Assembly (NCBI GenBank): GCA_900552395.1
Contig: URZJ01000005.1
Coordinates: forward strand, 1-29,659
Reading direction: 5' to 3'
DNA length: 29,659 bases
Source: an uncultured Collinsella sp.
GTDB lineage: Bacteria; Actinomycetota; Coriobacteriia; Coriobacteriales; Coriobacteriaceae
The position numbers were made by a program, and so were the translations under genes. Each line of letters starts with the position of its first letter. The first letter of the stretch is position 1. The notes under the pieces were generated by a model. That model was not told where the DNA came from and searched no databases. It was given only the letters and a program-made list of their open reading frames with translations. Of the stretch, positions 7,708-16,179 are shown piece after piece.

Positions 7708-9210
7708 CTAGTCCTGGGCTTTGATGCTCGGCAGGAGAATCTGGGCGAGGTAGTCGGTCTCGAGTTTGGTCGCAGCGTCGGCCTTGCCGTCTTTGCCGAC
7801 CAGTACGTTCTTGATCTGGCTATAGGTGTAGCGGTTGCCGGTCGTGAGCTCGACAAGCTCAATGGCCGAGTCCATAGGGTAGGTCGACACGGGATTCTGC
7901 GTCCGTCCGTTGATGGTCTGGGGCACCACGTACGGATAGACGGGACCGCTGGCGTAGACGGTATAACCGTTGCCTAGGTTGGCCACACCCAAAACCGTAT
8001 CGCCCTCATCGGGCGTAAAGCTCTCGCCCTCGCGCACTGCGACGAGCGTCACAATCGGTGTATCGCTGTCGCCGGCAAGATAGATGCATAGCGTGCTGCC
8101 ATTTTGCCAAGTCTCGACCTTGCCGTACCACTCGACGGGGATATCGAGCTGGTAGAGGTCGGTTGCCTTGTGGCGGGCGTCGGCATCACGGGCCGCCTGT
8201 GCCTTTTGCGCGCTCACGGCATTGACGGCGGCGTCGCGCCGCGCGGTTGCCGCCTGCTGGAGCACCTTGGCGGTGGCGGCGGAGCTCGCGCCTCCCTCCT
8301 CGGCATATTTGGCGGCGGCATCGATCTGGTCGTCAGTCACCGTGTCGGCCGAAGGCACCTTGAGCTTAAAGGCGGCCTGGCTGCTTAGGTCCTGTCCGTC
8401 GCTCTTGATCGTGACCTGCGCCTTGGTGCTCGGGACGGTATAGATGGTGCCGTCGGCCGCGATGGGAGAGGCAGCGATGGAGAGCGTGTAATCGCCGGGC
8501 AGCAGTTTGATGCCGCGGCCGTGCTCGTCAACATAGAGCGTTTCGCTCACGGATGAGCCATCAGCGTCCTGACCGCTCACCTGTACGGGAATCTTAGAGC
8601 TGGTGGAACAGTCGAGGCCCGCGGCATGCACGCCAATCTGCACCGACATCATCGTGTGGGCATTGGCGGCGACAGCGGCAGCCTGCTCTTGCTGATATCC
8701 GTTCCAGGCAGCATAGCCTGCACCGCCGGCGACGAGCGCGGCGGCCACGATACCGGCGACCATCAGATTGCGGCGCTTGGGCGACATCTTGCGATGACGA
8801 ACCTCGGCCTCGCGTGCCGAGGGAACGGACGGTAGGGGAATATCGCCCATGGCGATGGTCTCGTCCACGGCTGGTGCGGAACCCAGGCCAGGAAGCTCGC
8901 GGGTCAGCGAATCCTCGGCCGGCAAGCTGTCGAGCAAGACGGTTTCCTCGCCCGTGTCGGATTCGGGCTGATTGCCGGCCTCGCTTTCGGTGTCTTCGTG
9001 ACCTGCCTCGTCTTCGGTGGGCGCGGCGCCATCGTCTTTTGCATCCTGATCATCGAGCTGCGCCTCGATTTCCGGCTCATCCTGCACATCAACGCTCGAA
9101 TCGTCAAACGTAATCTCGGCCAGCGCGATCTGGTCTAGACTCTCCAGGGCCTCGGCACACGCTTCTGCATCTTGGACCGCATCCTCTTGGCCCATCGTCT
9201 CATCTTTCAT
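7708..9210 (-). CDS. Single-pass membrane protein with acidic cytosolic N-terminus, function unknown
   Basis: 500 residues from the ATG at 9210, chosen for the GGGGGAT ribosome-binding site just upstream; a longer frame to 9264 lacks one. Residues 1-140 are highly acidic and probably disordered (many D/E, Q). KRR at 145-147 precedes one transmembrane helix at about 149-169, so by the positive-inside rule the N-terminus is cytosolic and residues 170-500 are outside. The external part starts with a beta-rich region (about 183-280), then an Ala-rich helical stretch with likely coiled-coil (about 295-350), then a domain with many Tyr and Gly residues that looks compact. The topology resembles cell-envelope proteins with a cytosolic regulatory tail, but I recognise no family. 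It is preceded by a minus-strand terminator and an AT-rich leader, so it has its own promoter. Confidence 0.75.
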   Translation of the reverse strand: MKDETMGQEDAVQDAEACAEALESLDQIALAEITFDDSSVDVQDEPEIEAQLDDQDAKDDGAAPTEDEAGHEDTESEAGNQPESDTGEETVLLDSLPAEDSLTRELPGLGSAPAVDETIAMGDIPLPSVPSAREAEVRHRKMSPKRRNLMVAGIVAAALVAGGAGYAAWNGYQQEQAAAVAANAHTMMSVQIGVHAAGLDCSTSSKIPVQVSGQDADGSSVSETLYVDEHGRGIKLLPGDYTLSIAASPIAADGTIYTVPSTKAQVTIKSDGQDLSSQAAFKLKVPSADTVTDDQIDAAAKYAEEGGASSAATAKVLQQAATARRDAAVNAVSAQKAQAARDADARHKATDLYQLDIPVEWYGKVETWQNGSTLCIYLAGDSDTPIVTLVAVREGESFTPDEGDTVLGVANLGNGYTVYASGPVYPYVVPQTINGRTQNPVSTYPMDSAIELVELTTGNRYTYSQIKNVLVGKDGKADAATKLETDYLAQILLPSIKAQD

Positions 9211-9338
9211 ATATCCCCCAAGCTCAATATCGGGACAACAATGTACCCAAAAACGGGGCTCCATAGAGCCGCCGCATGATTTGAAATCCGATTTTATATA
9301 TGCGCGTGTTTTTGAATAGATGAATAGAGGCGCAACGA

Positions 9339-9380
9339 CAAAAAGCCCCCGGAAAGCGAGCGAAACGCTTTTCGGGGGCT
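9339..9380 (-). terminator. Terminator of the TetR / membrane protein operon
   Basis: AGCCCCCGGAAAGCG (9344-9358) pairs with 9366-9380 with one G-U pair. On the minus strand it is followed by TTTTTGTCG, the layout of an intrinsic terminator for the gene ending at 9449. Confidence 0.85.
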
Positions 9381-9448
9381 CTGCGAGACATTGGATTGAA
9401 AGGCCTGGTGAGCGGGCCTATGCCCAAGTGCCAACAGCGGCCAACATG

Positions 9449-10456
9449 TTACTCGGCGTGCGCGTAATCAACCTTGGCACGGCGAGCGGTGGCCTTCTCC
9501 CAATCGCTGGTGCCCTCAAAGACATCCTGCTTGTAGGGATTGCGGCCGAGCTTCTTGGCGCGGTAGGCGATGTAGATGATCGCGGCGACGTTGGCGACCA
9601 GTGCGGCGATCGAGATCGCGGTAGCGGCGCCGGGGTCGAGCGTGGAGTGGGTCACAAAGATGGACTCCTCCTGGAAGTACGGGAACACCTGGGCAAACAT
9701 GCACCAAATGGCCAGCGTAAAGGCGCGGTTCTGGATCCAGCCGCCCTTGTTCCAGATAAAGGCGGCGACGGTGGGCGCCAGCAGCAGCGCAAAGCCGCAG
9801 AACCAGGAGTGGGTGGGCAGGCAGTTGTAGGTGTAGCAGAAGTTCCAGATGTCGTAGGCGATGATGTAGACCCAGGTCATGTCGGGCCACAGCATGTCGG
9901 TTTTGTCCTCGGAGGCGTAGACGCTCCACCAACCGGTCATGCAGAAGATGTTGATGATACCGGCGATGCCGTTGAACACGTTGTTCCAGCCGGCCAGCTG
10001 CGTAGCACCTTCGGAGGTGACCCAGGTGGACTCGCCCAGGACAAAGAAGTGATAGGCGCTCTCAAAGTCGGATACGACGGCGATCATGATGTTGATGGCG
10101 ACGATCACAAACGGCCACGCGCGGAACCAATGCGCCTTGCCGATCTTGCCCCACTGGTACTTAATGGCAATGAAGCCCCAGCAACCGGCCAGCGCCGCGT
10201 ATACCTTGGCGTAGTGGAACCAGCTGTTCTGGTACACATGGGTGGGGTTGGTGAGCGCCCACTCGGCACCCTGCGAAACGCCGATGGCGATGGCGACGCA
10301 GTAGATGGTCATGGCCAGCGGAGCCACGCCAAAGATGATTGCCGCGCCGAGCTTAGTGCGGCGGCCGACCTCGTTGAGCACGATGAGGCCAATAAAGACC
10401 ATGGCCCAGCCGGCCCAGTGGATAAGGGTATCGCTACCCCAAACATCGAACAGCAT
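9449..10456 (-). CDS. Polytopic membrane protein, DUF5692-like
   Basis: 335 residues, very rich in Trp, Phe, Tyr and Ile, with about eight hydrophobic segments. It starts at an ATG with AAAGGAG 6-7 bases ahead. Many aromatic residues sit at segment ends. The cytosolic C-terminus is basic then acidic (RAKKLGRNPYKQ, then a Lys/Ala tail). I believe this is the family labelled DUF5692, known mainly from Coriobacteriia and relatives, with no assigned activity; that label is from memory. It follows the TetR gene by 63 bases on the same strand, so the two are probably co-transcribed and respond to the same signal. A transport or membrane-redox role alongside the divergent Fe-S/FAD oxidoreductase is inference only. 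Confidence 0.75.
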   Translation of the reverse strand: MLFDVWGSDTLIHWAGWAMVFIGLIVLNEVGRRTKLGAAIIFGVAPLAMTIYCVAIAIGVSQGAEWALTNPTHVYQNSWFHYAKVYAALAGCWGFIAIKYQWGKIGKAHWFRAWPFVIVAINIMIAVVSDFESAYHFFVLGESTWVTSEGATQLAGWNNVFNGIAGIINIFCMTGWWSVYASEDKTDMLWPDMTWVYIIAYDIWNFCYTYNCLPTHSWFCGFALLLAPTVAAFIWNKGGWIQNRAFTLAIWCMFAQVFPYFQEESIFVTHSTLDPGAATAISIAALVANVAAIIYIAYRAKKLGRNPYKQDVFEGTSDWEKATARRAKVDYAHAE

Positions 10457-10519
10457 GCTGCTCTCCTTTCACACGCCCGCGGCCCCTCTTCTGATCGCGG
10501 GCAGTTTGGCCAAATGTCG

Positions 10520-11182
10520 TCAGTTCTGGGGCTTGCGCTCCGGATACTTGGCGGTATAGCCCTCGATGTGGAGTGTCGAGGCGATGATTTCCTTGACCGT
10601 CTCGTCGGGCACATCGGGGTGCGTGCGGATATACATCAACAACCCCATGATGAGGGTGTAGAACGTCTCGTAGACATGGTCGATGCGTAGCTCATGATGG
10701 GCGACAAAATCCACCACGGTGGTGTCGCAGATATACTGCGCCACGCGTTGGACCACGTTGTGCAAAAAGCCGCCGTAGAGCGCGCCGCTGCTGGAGGTCA
10801 GGGTGCTCGGCAGTTCGTGGCCGCTGGCGACCAGGCGCTTAAAGAGCGGGGCGACGGTGTCGAGCGCCCCCTCGATGTCGCCAACCGTGCGGCTGGCATT
10901 CCACTGCTCGAGCTCGGTAATGAAGCCGTCGATTGCCTCGTCCATGACAGCGGTGACGGCGGCGTCCATATCGGCAAAGTAGTGGTAGAACAATGAACGC
11001 GTGCAGCCAGCCCGCTTGGTCACGGCCGATACCGAAAGATGGGACACACCAAGCTCGGCGCTCACGGCGCGCACAGCGGCGAGGATCTCGCGACGGCGCT
11101 CGTCGCCCGTCAGGCGTTTTGCCGCGCTATCGGATGCGGGGACGGCATCGACCACAGAGATATCTGCTGCGTTGTTGCCCAT
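10520..11182 (-). CDS. TetR-family transcriptional regulator
   Basis: 220 residues. The N-terminal DNA-binding domain has its helix-turn-helix at about 49-70 (LSVSAVTKRAGCTRSLFYHY), the family signature, preceded by an Ala-rich tail of about 22 residues. The C-terminal helical domain (about 85-205) would bind the inducer and dimerise. ATG at 11182 with AAAGGCGG upstream. It is transcribed away from the 925-residue oxidoreductase gene across an intergenic region with two TTGAC-N5-GTCAA sites, the expected type of TetR operator. It most likely represses itself, the DUF5692-like gene and the oxidoreductase until a ligand appears. The ligand is unknown. Confidence 0.92.
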   Translation of the reverse strand: MGNNAADISVVDAVPASDSAAKRLTGDERRREILAAVRAVSAELGVSHLSVSAVTKRAGCTRSLFYHYFADMDAAVTAVMDEAIDGFITELEQWNASRTVGDIEGALDTVAPLFKRLVASGHELPSTLTSSSGALYGGFLHNVVQRVAQYICDTTVVDFVAHHELRIDHVYETFYTLIMGLLMYIRTHPDVPDETVKEIIASTLHIEGYTAKYPERKPQN

Positions 11183-11236
11183 GTTTTGCCGCCTTTCATC
11201 CTCTTTTGCCTGACCGTTCGCCTAACAGTCTTGAAT

Positions 11237-11282
11237 ATTGTTGACGGTTCGTCAATACTATTTTTGACACAATGTCAACAAT
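11237..11282. promoter_or_regulatory. Twin TetR-type operators in the divergent promoter region
   Basis: Two 15-bp sites fit TTGAC-N5-GTCAA exactly: TTGACGGTTCGTCAA (11241-11255) and TTGACACAATGTCAA (11264-11278), with centres 23 bp apart. The outer arms ATTGTTGAC (11237-11245) and GTCAACAAT (11274-11282) are also exact inverted copies, so the pair makes one larger dyad. Two TetR dimers could bind side by side and control both directions. Confidence 0.75.
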
Positions 11283-11371
11283 GGCGGGTGAAAGGCATGG
11301 GGGCATGCCCGGCCTGCAAAAAAAGAGGGGCGCTGCGGTCTCGCCGGGCTGTGGCAAGAGAAGGGACGACT

Positions 11372-14149
11372 ATGATTCTCAACGGACCGGGGATTAGCTA
11401 TACCGAGCCCGATATCGGCGCGGAGTTCGTGCCGCCGATACCGGAGCATCCGCGCGAGGCCATCGTCAAACTGTGTGAGCACTGCACCAACCGCCTGCTG
11501 CACCGCGACGAGCTGCTGGGCTACGAGTACTGGTCGTTTGCCGAGGCCGCAACCGACGAGCAGGCCGAAGTGCTCTGCAAGATGAAGATGCGCCGTCCCT
11601 ATACGCTGCCCGAGATGGTCAAGCTCACCGGCATGCCCGAAGCCGATATCGAGAAGATGCTCGACGACATGAGCTACACGGGTCTGCTCGAGTACAACTG
11701 GGAAAACCCCGAGCGCGCCAAGCAGTGGGTGCTGCCCATGCTGGTGCCGGGTTCTGCCGAGTTCCTCAACATGCGCGTGAGCCAGCTCGAGGAACACCCG
11801 GTCTATGCCAAGTTCTTTGAGCAGGCGTCCAAGGGACCGCTGTCCAAGGCCACGCCGATGGTGCCGCCCGGCGGTGCCGGCATCGGCATGCATGTCATTC
11901 CGGTCGAGAAGGCCATCGATGCCGCGAGCACCTCGGTGCCGATCGAGCATATCGAGCATTGGCTCGACAAATACGATGGCAAATATGCCGCTAGCACCTG
12001 CAGCTGCCGCGCGAGCCGTCGCGTGATGGGAGAGGGCTGCGCCGACGACCCGGCCGATTGGTGCATCGCCGTGGGCGATATGGCCGACTACGTGGTCGAG
12101 ACCGACCGCGGCCATTATGTGACGCGCGAGGAGGTCTACGACATCCTGCGCCAGGCCGAGGACAACGGCTTTGTGCACCAGATCACCAACATCGACGGTG
12201 AGAACAAAATCTTCGCCATCTGCAACTGCAACGTCAACGTGTGCTACGCCCTGCGCACTTCGCAGCTGTTCAACACGCCCAACCTGTCGCGCTCAGCCTA
12301 TGTCGCCAAGGTCGAGAAAGACAAGTGCGTGGCCTGCGGTCGCTGCGTTGAGGTGTGTCCGGCCGGCGCCGCCAAACTGGGCCAGAAGCTCTGCAGCAAA
12401 AAGGCCGGCGGCCGCGTGCCCGAGTATCCGCGCCAGGAGCTGCCCGATGCCACCAAGTGGGATCACACCAAGTGGTCGCCCAACTACCGCAACGACAACC
12501 GCATCGAGACGCACGAGTCTGGCACCGCGCCCTGCAAGACGGCTTGCCCCGCTCACGTTGCCGTTCAGGGCTACTTAAAGCTTGCGGCGCAGGGCCGCTG
12601 CGACGAGGCTCTGGCGCTCATCAAGCGCGAGAACCCGCTGCCCGCTATCTGCGGCCGTGTGTGCAACCGCCGCTGCGAGGATGCCTGCACCCGCGGCCGT
12701 GTGGACGCCGCCGTGGCTATCGACGAGGTCAAGAAGTTTATCGCCCAGCGCGATCTGGATGCCGCGACTCGCTATGTCCCACCTGTGGTGACCCCGACGC
12801 GTGCCGGCGGCTTCGACCAGAAGATCGCCATCATCGGCGCCGGTCCGGCCGGTCTGTCCTGCGCCTTCTATCTGGCCGAGAAGGGCTACAAGCCCGTCGT
12901 GTTCGAGAAAAACGAGCGCCCGGGCGGCATGCTCACCTACGGCATTCCCAGCTTTAAGCTGCAGAAGGATGTTATCGAGGCCGAGGTCGAGGTCATTCGC
13001 CTGATGGGTGCCGAGTTCCGCTATGGCGTGGAAGTCGGTCGCGACGTGACGCTCGACGAGCTGCGCGCGCAGGGCTTTAAGGCCTTCTACGTGGCCATTG
13101 GCTGCCAGGGCGGCCGCCTTGCCGGCATTCCGGGCGAGGATGCCGAGGATGTGACCGTGGCCGTCGACTTCCTTCGCGAGGTTAACAGCGGCAAGATCGA
13201 CGCGCTGCCCGGGCGCACCATCGTGGTGGGCGGCGGCAACGTGGCCATCGACGTCGCGCGCAACGCCTGCCGTCTGGGTTCCGAGCACGTTGAGATGTTC
13301 TGCCTGGAGAGCGAGGCCCAGATGCCTGCCAGCGAGGAGGAGCGTCGCGAGGCCATTGAGGACGGCGCGCACATTAGCTGCGGCTGGGGCCCCAAGGAGA
13401 TTCACCTGGACGAGGCCGGTCGTGTGTGCGGTATCACCTTCAAGCGCTGCACGCGTGTCTTTGACGATGAGGGCCGTTTTGCGCCCGAGTATGACGAGAA
13501 CGACTTGCGCCGTGTCGATGCCGACCGTGTCGTCATGTCCATTGGCCAGTCCATTGTGTGGGGCGACCTGCTGGCTGGCTCCAAGGTGGAGCTCGGCCGC
13601 GGCCAGGGTGCCCTTGCCGATCCGCAGACGTACCAGACCGCCGAGCCCGACATCTTTGTGGGCGGCGACGTCTACACTGGCCCCAGCTTTGCTATCGACG
13701 CCATCGCCGCCGGTCACGAGGCCGCGGTGTCCATCCATCGCTTTGTGCAGCCGGGCTCCACGCTCACCATCGGCCGCAACCAGCGCCGCTACACCGCGCT
13801 TGACCGCGACGATGCCGTGATCGAAAGCTACGACAACGCGAGCCGCGAGGTTGCGCATGTGGACCGCGAACGCGAGAAGGCCGCGCCGTTTAGCGAGTAC
13901 GTCGAGACCTTTACCGAGGAACAGGTGCGCGCCGAGACCGCTCGCTGCCTGGGCTGCGGCGCCTCGATCGTCGACCCCAACAAGTGCATCGGCTGCGGCC
14001 TGTGCACCACCAAGTGCGCGTTTGACGCCATCCATCTGGATCGCGACCGCCCCGAGTGCTCCACGATGGTCAAATACGAGCAAAAGCTCCCCAGCCTCGG
14101 CAAGTACGCTTTGAAGCGTGCGATCAAAATCAAATTTGGGAAGAAATAA
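11372..14149 (+). CDS. Multi-cluster Fe-S / FAD-dependent NAD(P) oxidoreductase (GltD-like)
   Basis: 925 residues from the ATG at 11372 with AGAAGGG about 8 bases ahead; the frame is open further upstream, but that part covers the operators and is not coding. Order: N-terminal region (1-300) with two cysteine groups, CSC at 210-212 with C223 and C231, and C284, C286, C291; a ferredoxin motif C319-C322-C325-C329; a GltD-type Fe-S segment (C388, C392, C427, C431, C435); FAD-binding GAGPAG at 489-494; NAD(P)-binding GGGNVA at 620-625; a C-terminal ferredoxin motif C872-C875-C878-C882 with C859 and C862 before it. It therefore moves electrons between a pyridine nucleotide, FAD and several clusters, probably in the cytosol. 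The redox partner is unknown. It is divergent from a TetR gene and likely repressed by it. Confidence 0.88.
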   Translation: MILNGPGISYTEPDIGAEFVPPIPEHPREAIVKLCEHCTNRLLHRDELLGYEYWSFAEAATDEQAEVLCKMKMRRPYTLPEMVKLTGMPEADIEKMLDDMSYTGLLEYNWENPERAKQWVLPMLVPGSAEFLNMRVSQLEEHPVYAKFFEQASKGPLSKATPMVPPGGAGIGMHVIPVEKAIDAASTSVPIEHIEHWLDKYDGKYAASTCSCRASRRVMGEGCADDPADWCIAVGDMADYVVETDRGHYVTREEVYDILRQAEDNGFVHQITNIDGENKIFAICNCNVNVCYALRTSQLFNTPNLSRSAYVAKVEKDKCVACGRCVEVCPAGAAKLGQKLCSKKAGGRVPEYPRQELPDATKWDHTKWSPNYRNDNRIETHESGTAPCKTACPAHVAVQGYLKLAAQGRCDEALALIKRENPLPAICGRVCNRRCEDACTRGRVDAAVAIDEVKKFIAQRDLDAATRYVPPVVTPTRAGGFDQKIAIIGAGPAGLSCAFYLAEKGYKPVVFEKNERPGGMLTYGIPSFKLQKDVIEAEVEVIRLMGAEFRYGVEVGRDVTLDELRAQGFKAFYVAIGCQGGRLAGIPGEDAEDVTVAVDFLREVNSGKIDALPGRTIVVGGGNVAIDVARNACRLGSEHVEMFCLESEAQMPASEEERREAIEDGAHISCGWGPKEIHLDEAGRVCGITFKRCTRVFDDEGRFAPEYDENDLRRVDADRVVMSIGQSIVWGDLLAGSKVELGRGQGALADPQTYQTAEPDIFVGGDVYTGPSFAIDAIAAGHEAAVSIHRFVQPGSTLTIGRNQRRYTALDRDDAVIESYDNASREVAHVDREREKAAPFSEYVETFTEEQVRAETARCLGCGASIVDPNKCIGCGLCTTKCAFDAIHLDRDRPECSTMVKYEQKLPSLGKYALKRAIKIKFGKK

Positions 14150-14339
14150 AAAACGCAACAAACAAGAGAACGGCGTAGAGAACGGTTGGACAGCGAGCGA
14201 GTCCCAGGCGTGGCGAGGTGCCTTGAAAGAGGAGGGCATAGGGCTTTTGCCCATGCCCGACGATTGAAAGGCAGATCGTCCGTCTGGGGCTCGCGCAGCG
14301 TCAAGTCGACCGCCGTTCGTTAGAACGGCGGAAGAAAAA
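14150..14339 (+). promoter_or_regulatory. Structured leader between the oxidoreductase and hypA
   Basis: Three hairpins occur in a row: 14234-14258 (GGGCAT-A-GGGC / GCCCATGCCC, TTTT loop, one bulge), 14259-14280 (GACGAT/ATCGTC) and 14310-14331 (perfect 9-bp CCGCCGTTC/GAACGGCGG, loop GTTA). The last one includes the GGCGG that would serve as the hypA ribosome-binding site. No T-run follows any of them. This suggests an RNA element that limits hypA translation; no known riboswitch consensus was recognised. Confidence 0.45.
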
Positions 14340-14768
14340 GTGCATGAATTAGGAATCGTCTATCACATCATTCGCGATGTCGAGAATGTGGCGCGCGCCA
14401 ATGGCGTGAGTCGCGTTTCGAGCGTGACGCTGCTCCTGGGCGAGGTCTCGGGCGTCGTTCCCGATCTGCTGCTTGATGCTTGGCGCTGGGCGGCAGATAA
14501 AAAGCCTATCACGCAGGGCGCGGAGCTTATTGTGGAGCCTGTCGAGGCCGTGACGCATTGCGAGGCGTGCGGCTGCGACTACGCGACGGTCGAGCACGGC
14601 AAGACCTGCCCCCATTGCGGTAGCGGCGAGACCTATCTGCTGCAGGGCCAGGAGGTCATGATCAAGCAGATCGAGACCCCCGACGAGGACCCGACAGACG
14701 CTGCCCCCGACGGCCTATCCGATGCCCCCGATGCCGTCGACGCCGCCAACCCCCTCCACATCGCCTAA
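14340..14768 (+). CDS. hypA: Hydrogenase nickel-insertion chaperone HypA/HybF
   Basis: 142 residues. The start is GTG, giving MHELGIV, the diagnostic N-terminus in which Met1-His2 (with Glu3) binds nickel. The zinc-binding site is C74-x2-C77 ... C90-x2-C93. HypA delivers Ni to hydrogenase (or urease) with HypB in the cytosol. The last 30 residues or so form an acidic, Asp/Ala/Pro-rich tail that the usual 113-120-residue family members lack. No other hyp gene is in the window; it follows the Fe-S/FAD oxidoreductase by 190 bases with no clear terminator between, so the two could be co-transcribed. A hairpin covers its ribosome-binding site. Confidence 0.93.
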   Translation: MHELGIVYHIIRDVENVARANGVSRVSSVTLLLGEVSGVVPDLLLDAWRWAADKKPITQGAELIVEPVEAVTHCEACGCDYATVEHGKTCPHCGSGETYLLQGQEVMIKQIETPDEDPTDAAPDGLSDAPDAVDAANPLHIA

Positions 14769-14770
14769 CT

Positions 14771-14847
14771 TAGTCGTTGGGGACGTTCTTAAACGACTAG
14801 TCGAAAAAGAACGTCCCCAATGACTAGCCATTTAAGAACGTCCCCAA
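14771..14847. repeat. Triple GGGGACGTTCTT repeat with palindromic stems (E)
   Basis: TTGGGGACGTTCTT (14777-14790) recurs inverted, exactly, at 14807-14820 and 14834-14847. The first copy sits in the loop of TAGTCGTT/AACGACTA (14771-14778, 14792-14799), the second between CTAGTC and GACTAG (14797-14802, 14822-14827). Same plan as the other GGGAC palindromes, with a different stem and core. It directly follows hypA and may end its transcript. Confidence 0.8.
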
Positions 14848-15171
14848 TAACTACTTTGCTAGAGCATATCGCTCGCCATTAGTCAAGGCATAGCTGTTTA
14901 AACGAAATAGCCTCGGTCTCAGCACGTTTGCATCTGTTTAAAAGCGGTAATAATGACAGCATGCGCATATCCGTCGTGTAAGTATTGGTTGGGTATCAGT
15001 TATCAGCGGCAGATCAGCCAATGATGCTGGAATGTAATCAACTTGTAACAAATTAAGACGTTTAAACAAATAATGCTACCTTTTGCAGTTTTTCAAACAA
15101 TTCTGCTGTATTTGCAGCTATACTCCATAACTGTCGTGTAGGAATTACGTAGACAAAAAGGAGGTTATGTG
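14848..15171 (+). promoter_or_regulatory. Upstream region of the PTS operon with three TGTTTAAA words
   Basis: No gene is seen in these 324 AT-rich bases. TGTTTAAACG (14895-14904), TGTTTAAAAG (14935-14944, exactly 40 bases on) and the inverted CGTTTAAACA (15059-15068) look like copies of one protein-binding site. A TATACT (15119-15124) could be the -10 box; no good -35 is visible, and no sigma-54 -24/-12 pair was recognised. AAGGAGG at 15159-15165 is the strong ribosome-binding site of the first PTS gene. Confidence 0.4.
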
Positions 15172-16161
15172 ATGGTAAGTATTGTTCTTGCTAGCCATGG
15201 TGACTTGGCGGCTGGAATCAAGCAGACGGGCTCGATGGTCTTTGGCGATCAGCCGTCTGTAGCCGTGGTCTCGCTCGAGCCGAGCATGGGCCCCGACGAC
15301 TTCCGAGCCAAGGTCGAGGAAGCAGTCGCTTCCTTCGAGGACCAGGAGCAGGTGCTCTTCCTCGTTGATCTGTGGGGCGGCACGCCCTTCAACCAGATCA
15401 GCGGTCTCATCGAGGGCCATGATTCCTGGGCTATCGTCACCGGTGTCAACCTGCCTATGCTCATCGAGGCATATTCGCAGCGCTTTGACGCAAAGAACAC
15501 TGCACATGCGATCGCAAAACATCTCGTGACTGAGGCTAAGGCCGGCGTGCGCGTCAAGCCCGAGTCTCTGGAGCCCGAGGAGAAGAAGCCGGCTGCGGCC
15601 GCCGCTGCTCCTGCGGGTGCCATTCCTCCGGGAACGGTGATCGGCGACGGGCACATCAAGATCGCCCACGTCCGTATCGACACGCGTCTGCTGCATGGTC
15701 AGGTGGCCACCACGTGGACCAAGCAGATCAACCCCAACCGCATCATCGTGGTCTCCGACGGCGTTGCTCACGACGAGCTCCGCAAGACCATGATCGAGCA
15801 GGCTGCCCCTCCGGGAGTCCATGCCAACGTCGTGCCCATCAAGAAGATGGCCGAGGTCGTCAAGGACACGCGCTTTGGCGACACCAAGGCGATGCTGCTG
15901 TTCGAGAACCCGCAGGATCTGCTCAGGGCCATCGAGGCCGGCGTCGACATCAAGGAAGCCAACATCGGTTCCATGGCCCACTCCAAGGGCAAGGTCGTCG
16001 TCACTAACGCTGTCGCTATGGGCGATGACGACGTCAAGACCATCGAGGCTCTCAAGGCCAAGGGCGTCAAGTTCGAGGTCCGCAAGGTTCCTTCGGATTC
16101 CTCCGAGGATCTCGACGCCATGTTGAAGAAAGCAAAGGCCGAACTGGCCGCTCAAGCATAG
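15172..16161 (+). CDS. manX: PTS mannose-family EIIAB component
   Basis: 329 residues from the ATG at 15172; an adjacent in-frame GTG at 15169 is the alternative. IIA domain (1-about 125) with phospho-acceptor His9 in LASHGDLA; Ala/Pro/Glu-rich linker (about 132-155); IIB domain (about 160-329) with phospho-acceptor His175 in RIDTRLLHGQV. It receives phosphate from HPr and passes it to the sugar carried by EIIC/EIID at the inner face of the membrane. IIA and IIB are fused, as in ManX. Substrate within the mannose/fructose/sorbose group cannot be read from the sequence. First gene of an operon with EIIC 18 bases and EIID further downstream, each with a strong AGGAGG-type site. Confidence 0.95.
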   Translation: MVSIVLASHGDLAAGIKQTGSMVFGDQPSVAVVSLEPSMGPDDFRAKVEEAVASFEDQEQVLFLVDLWGGTPFNQISGLIEGHDSWAIVTGVNLPMLIEAYSQRFDAKNTAHAIAKHLVTEAKAGVRVKPESLEPEEKKPAAAAAAPAGAIPPGTVIGDGHIKIAHVRIDTRLLHGQVATTWTKQINPNRIIVVSDGVAHDELRKTMIEQAAPPGVHANVVPIKKMAEVVKDTRFGDTKAMLLFENPQDLLRAIEAGVDIKEANIGSMAHSKGKVVVTNAVAMGDDDVKTIEALKAKGVKFEVRKVPSDSSEDLDAMLKKAKAELAAQA

Positions 16162-16179
16162 TAAAGGAGGGTCCGATAC

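Noticed and set aside
9320..10690. 456-codon plus-strand frame opposite the membrane protein and TetR genes
   Set aside because: It begins in the terminator, crosses two minus-strand genes and has shadow composition.
11039..11371. N-terminal extension of the oxidoreductase frame
   Set aside because: The extension overlaps the TetR gene and the twin operators; the ATG at 11372 has a ribosome-binding site and begins family-like sequence.
12575..14254. 559-codon minus-strand frame across the Fe-S/FAD oxidoreductase gene
   Set aside because: Antisense shadow of a gene with clear cofactor motifs; low-complexity composition and no start signal.
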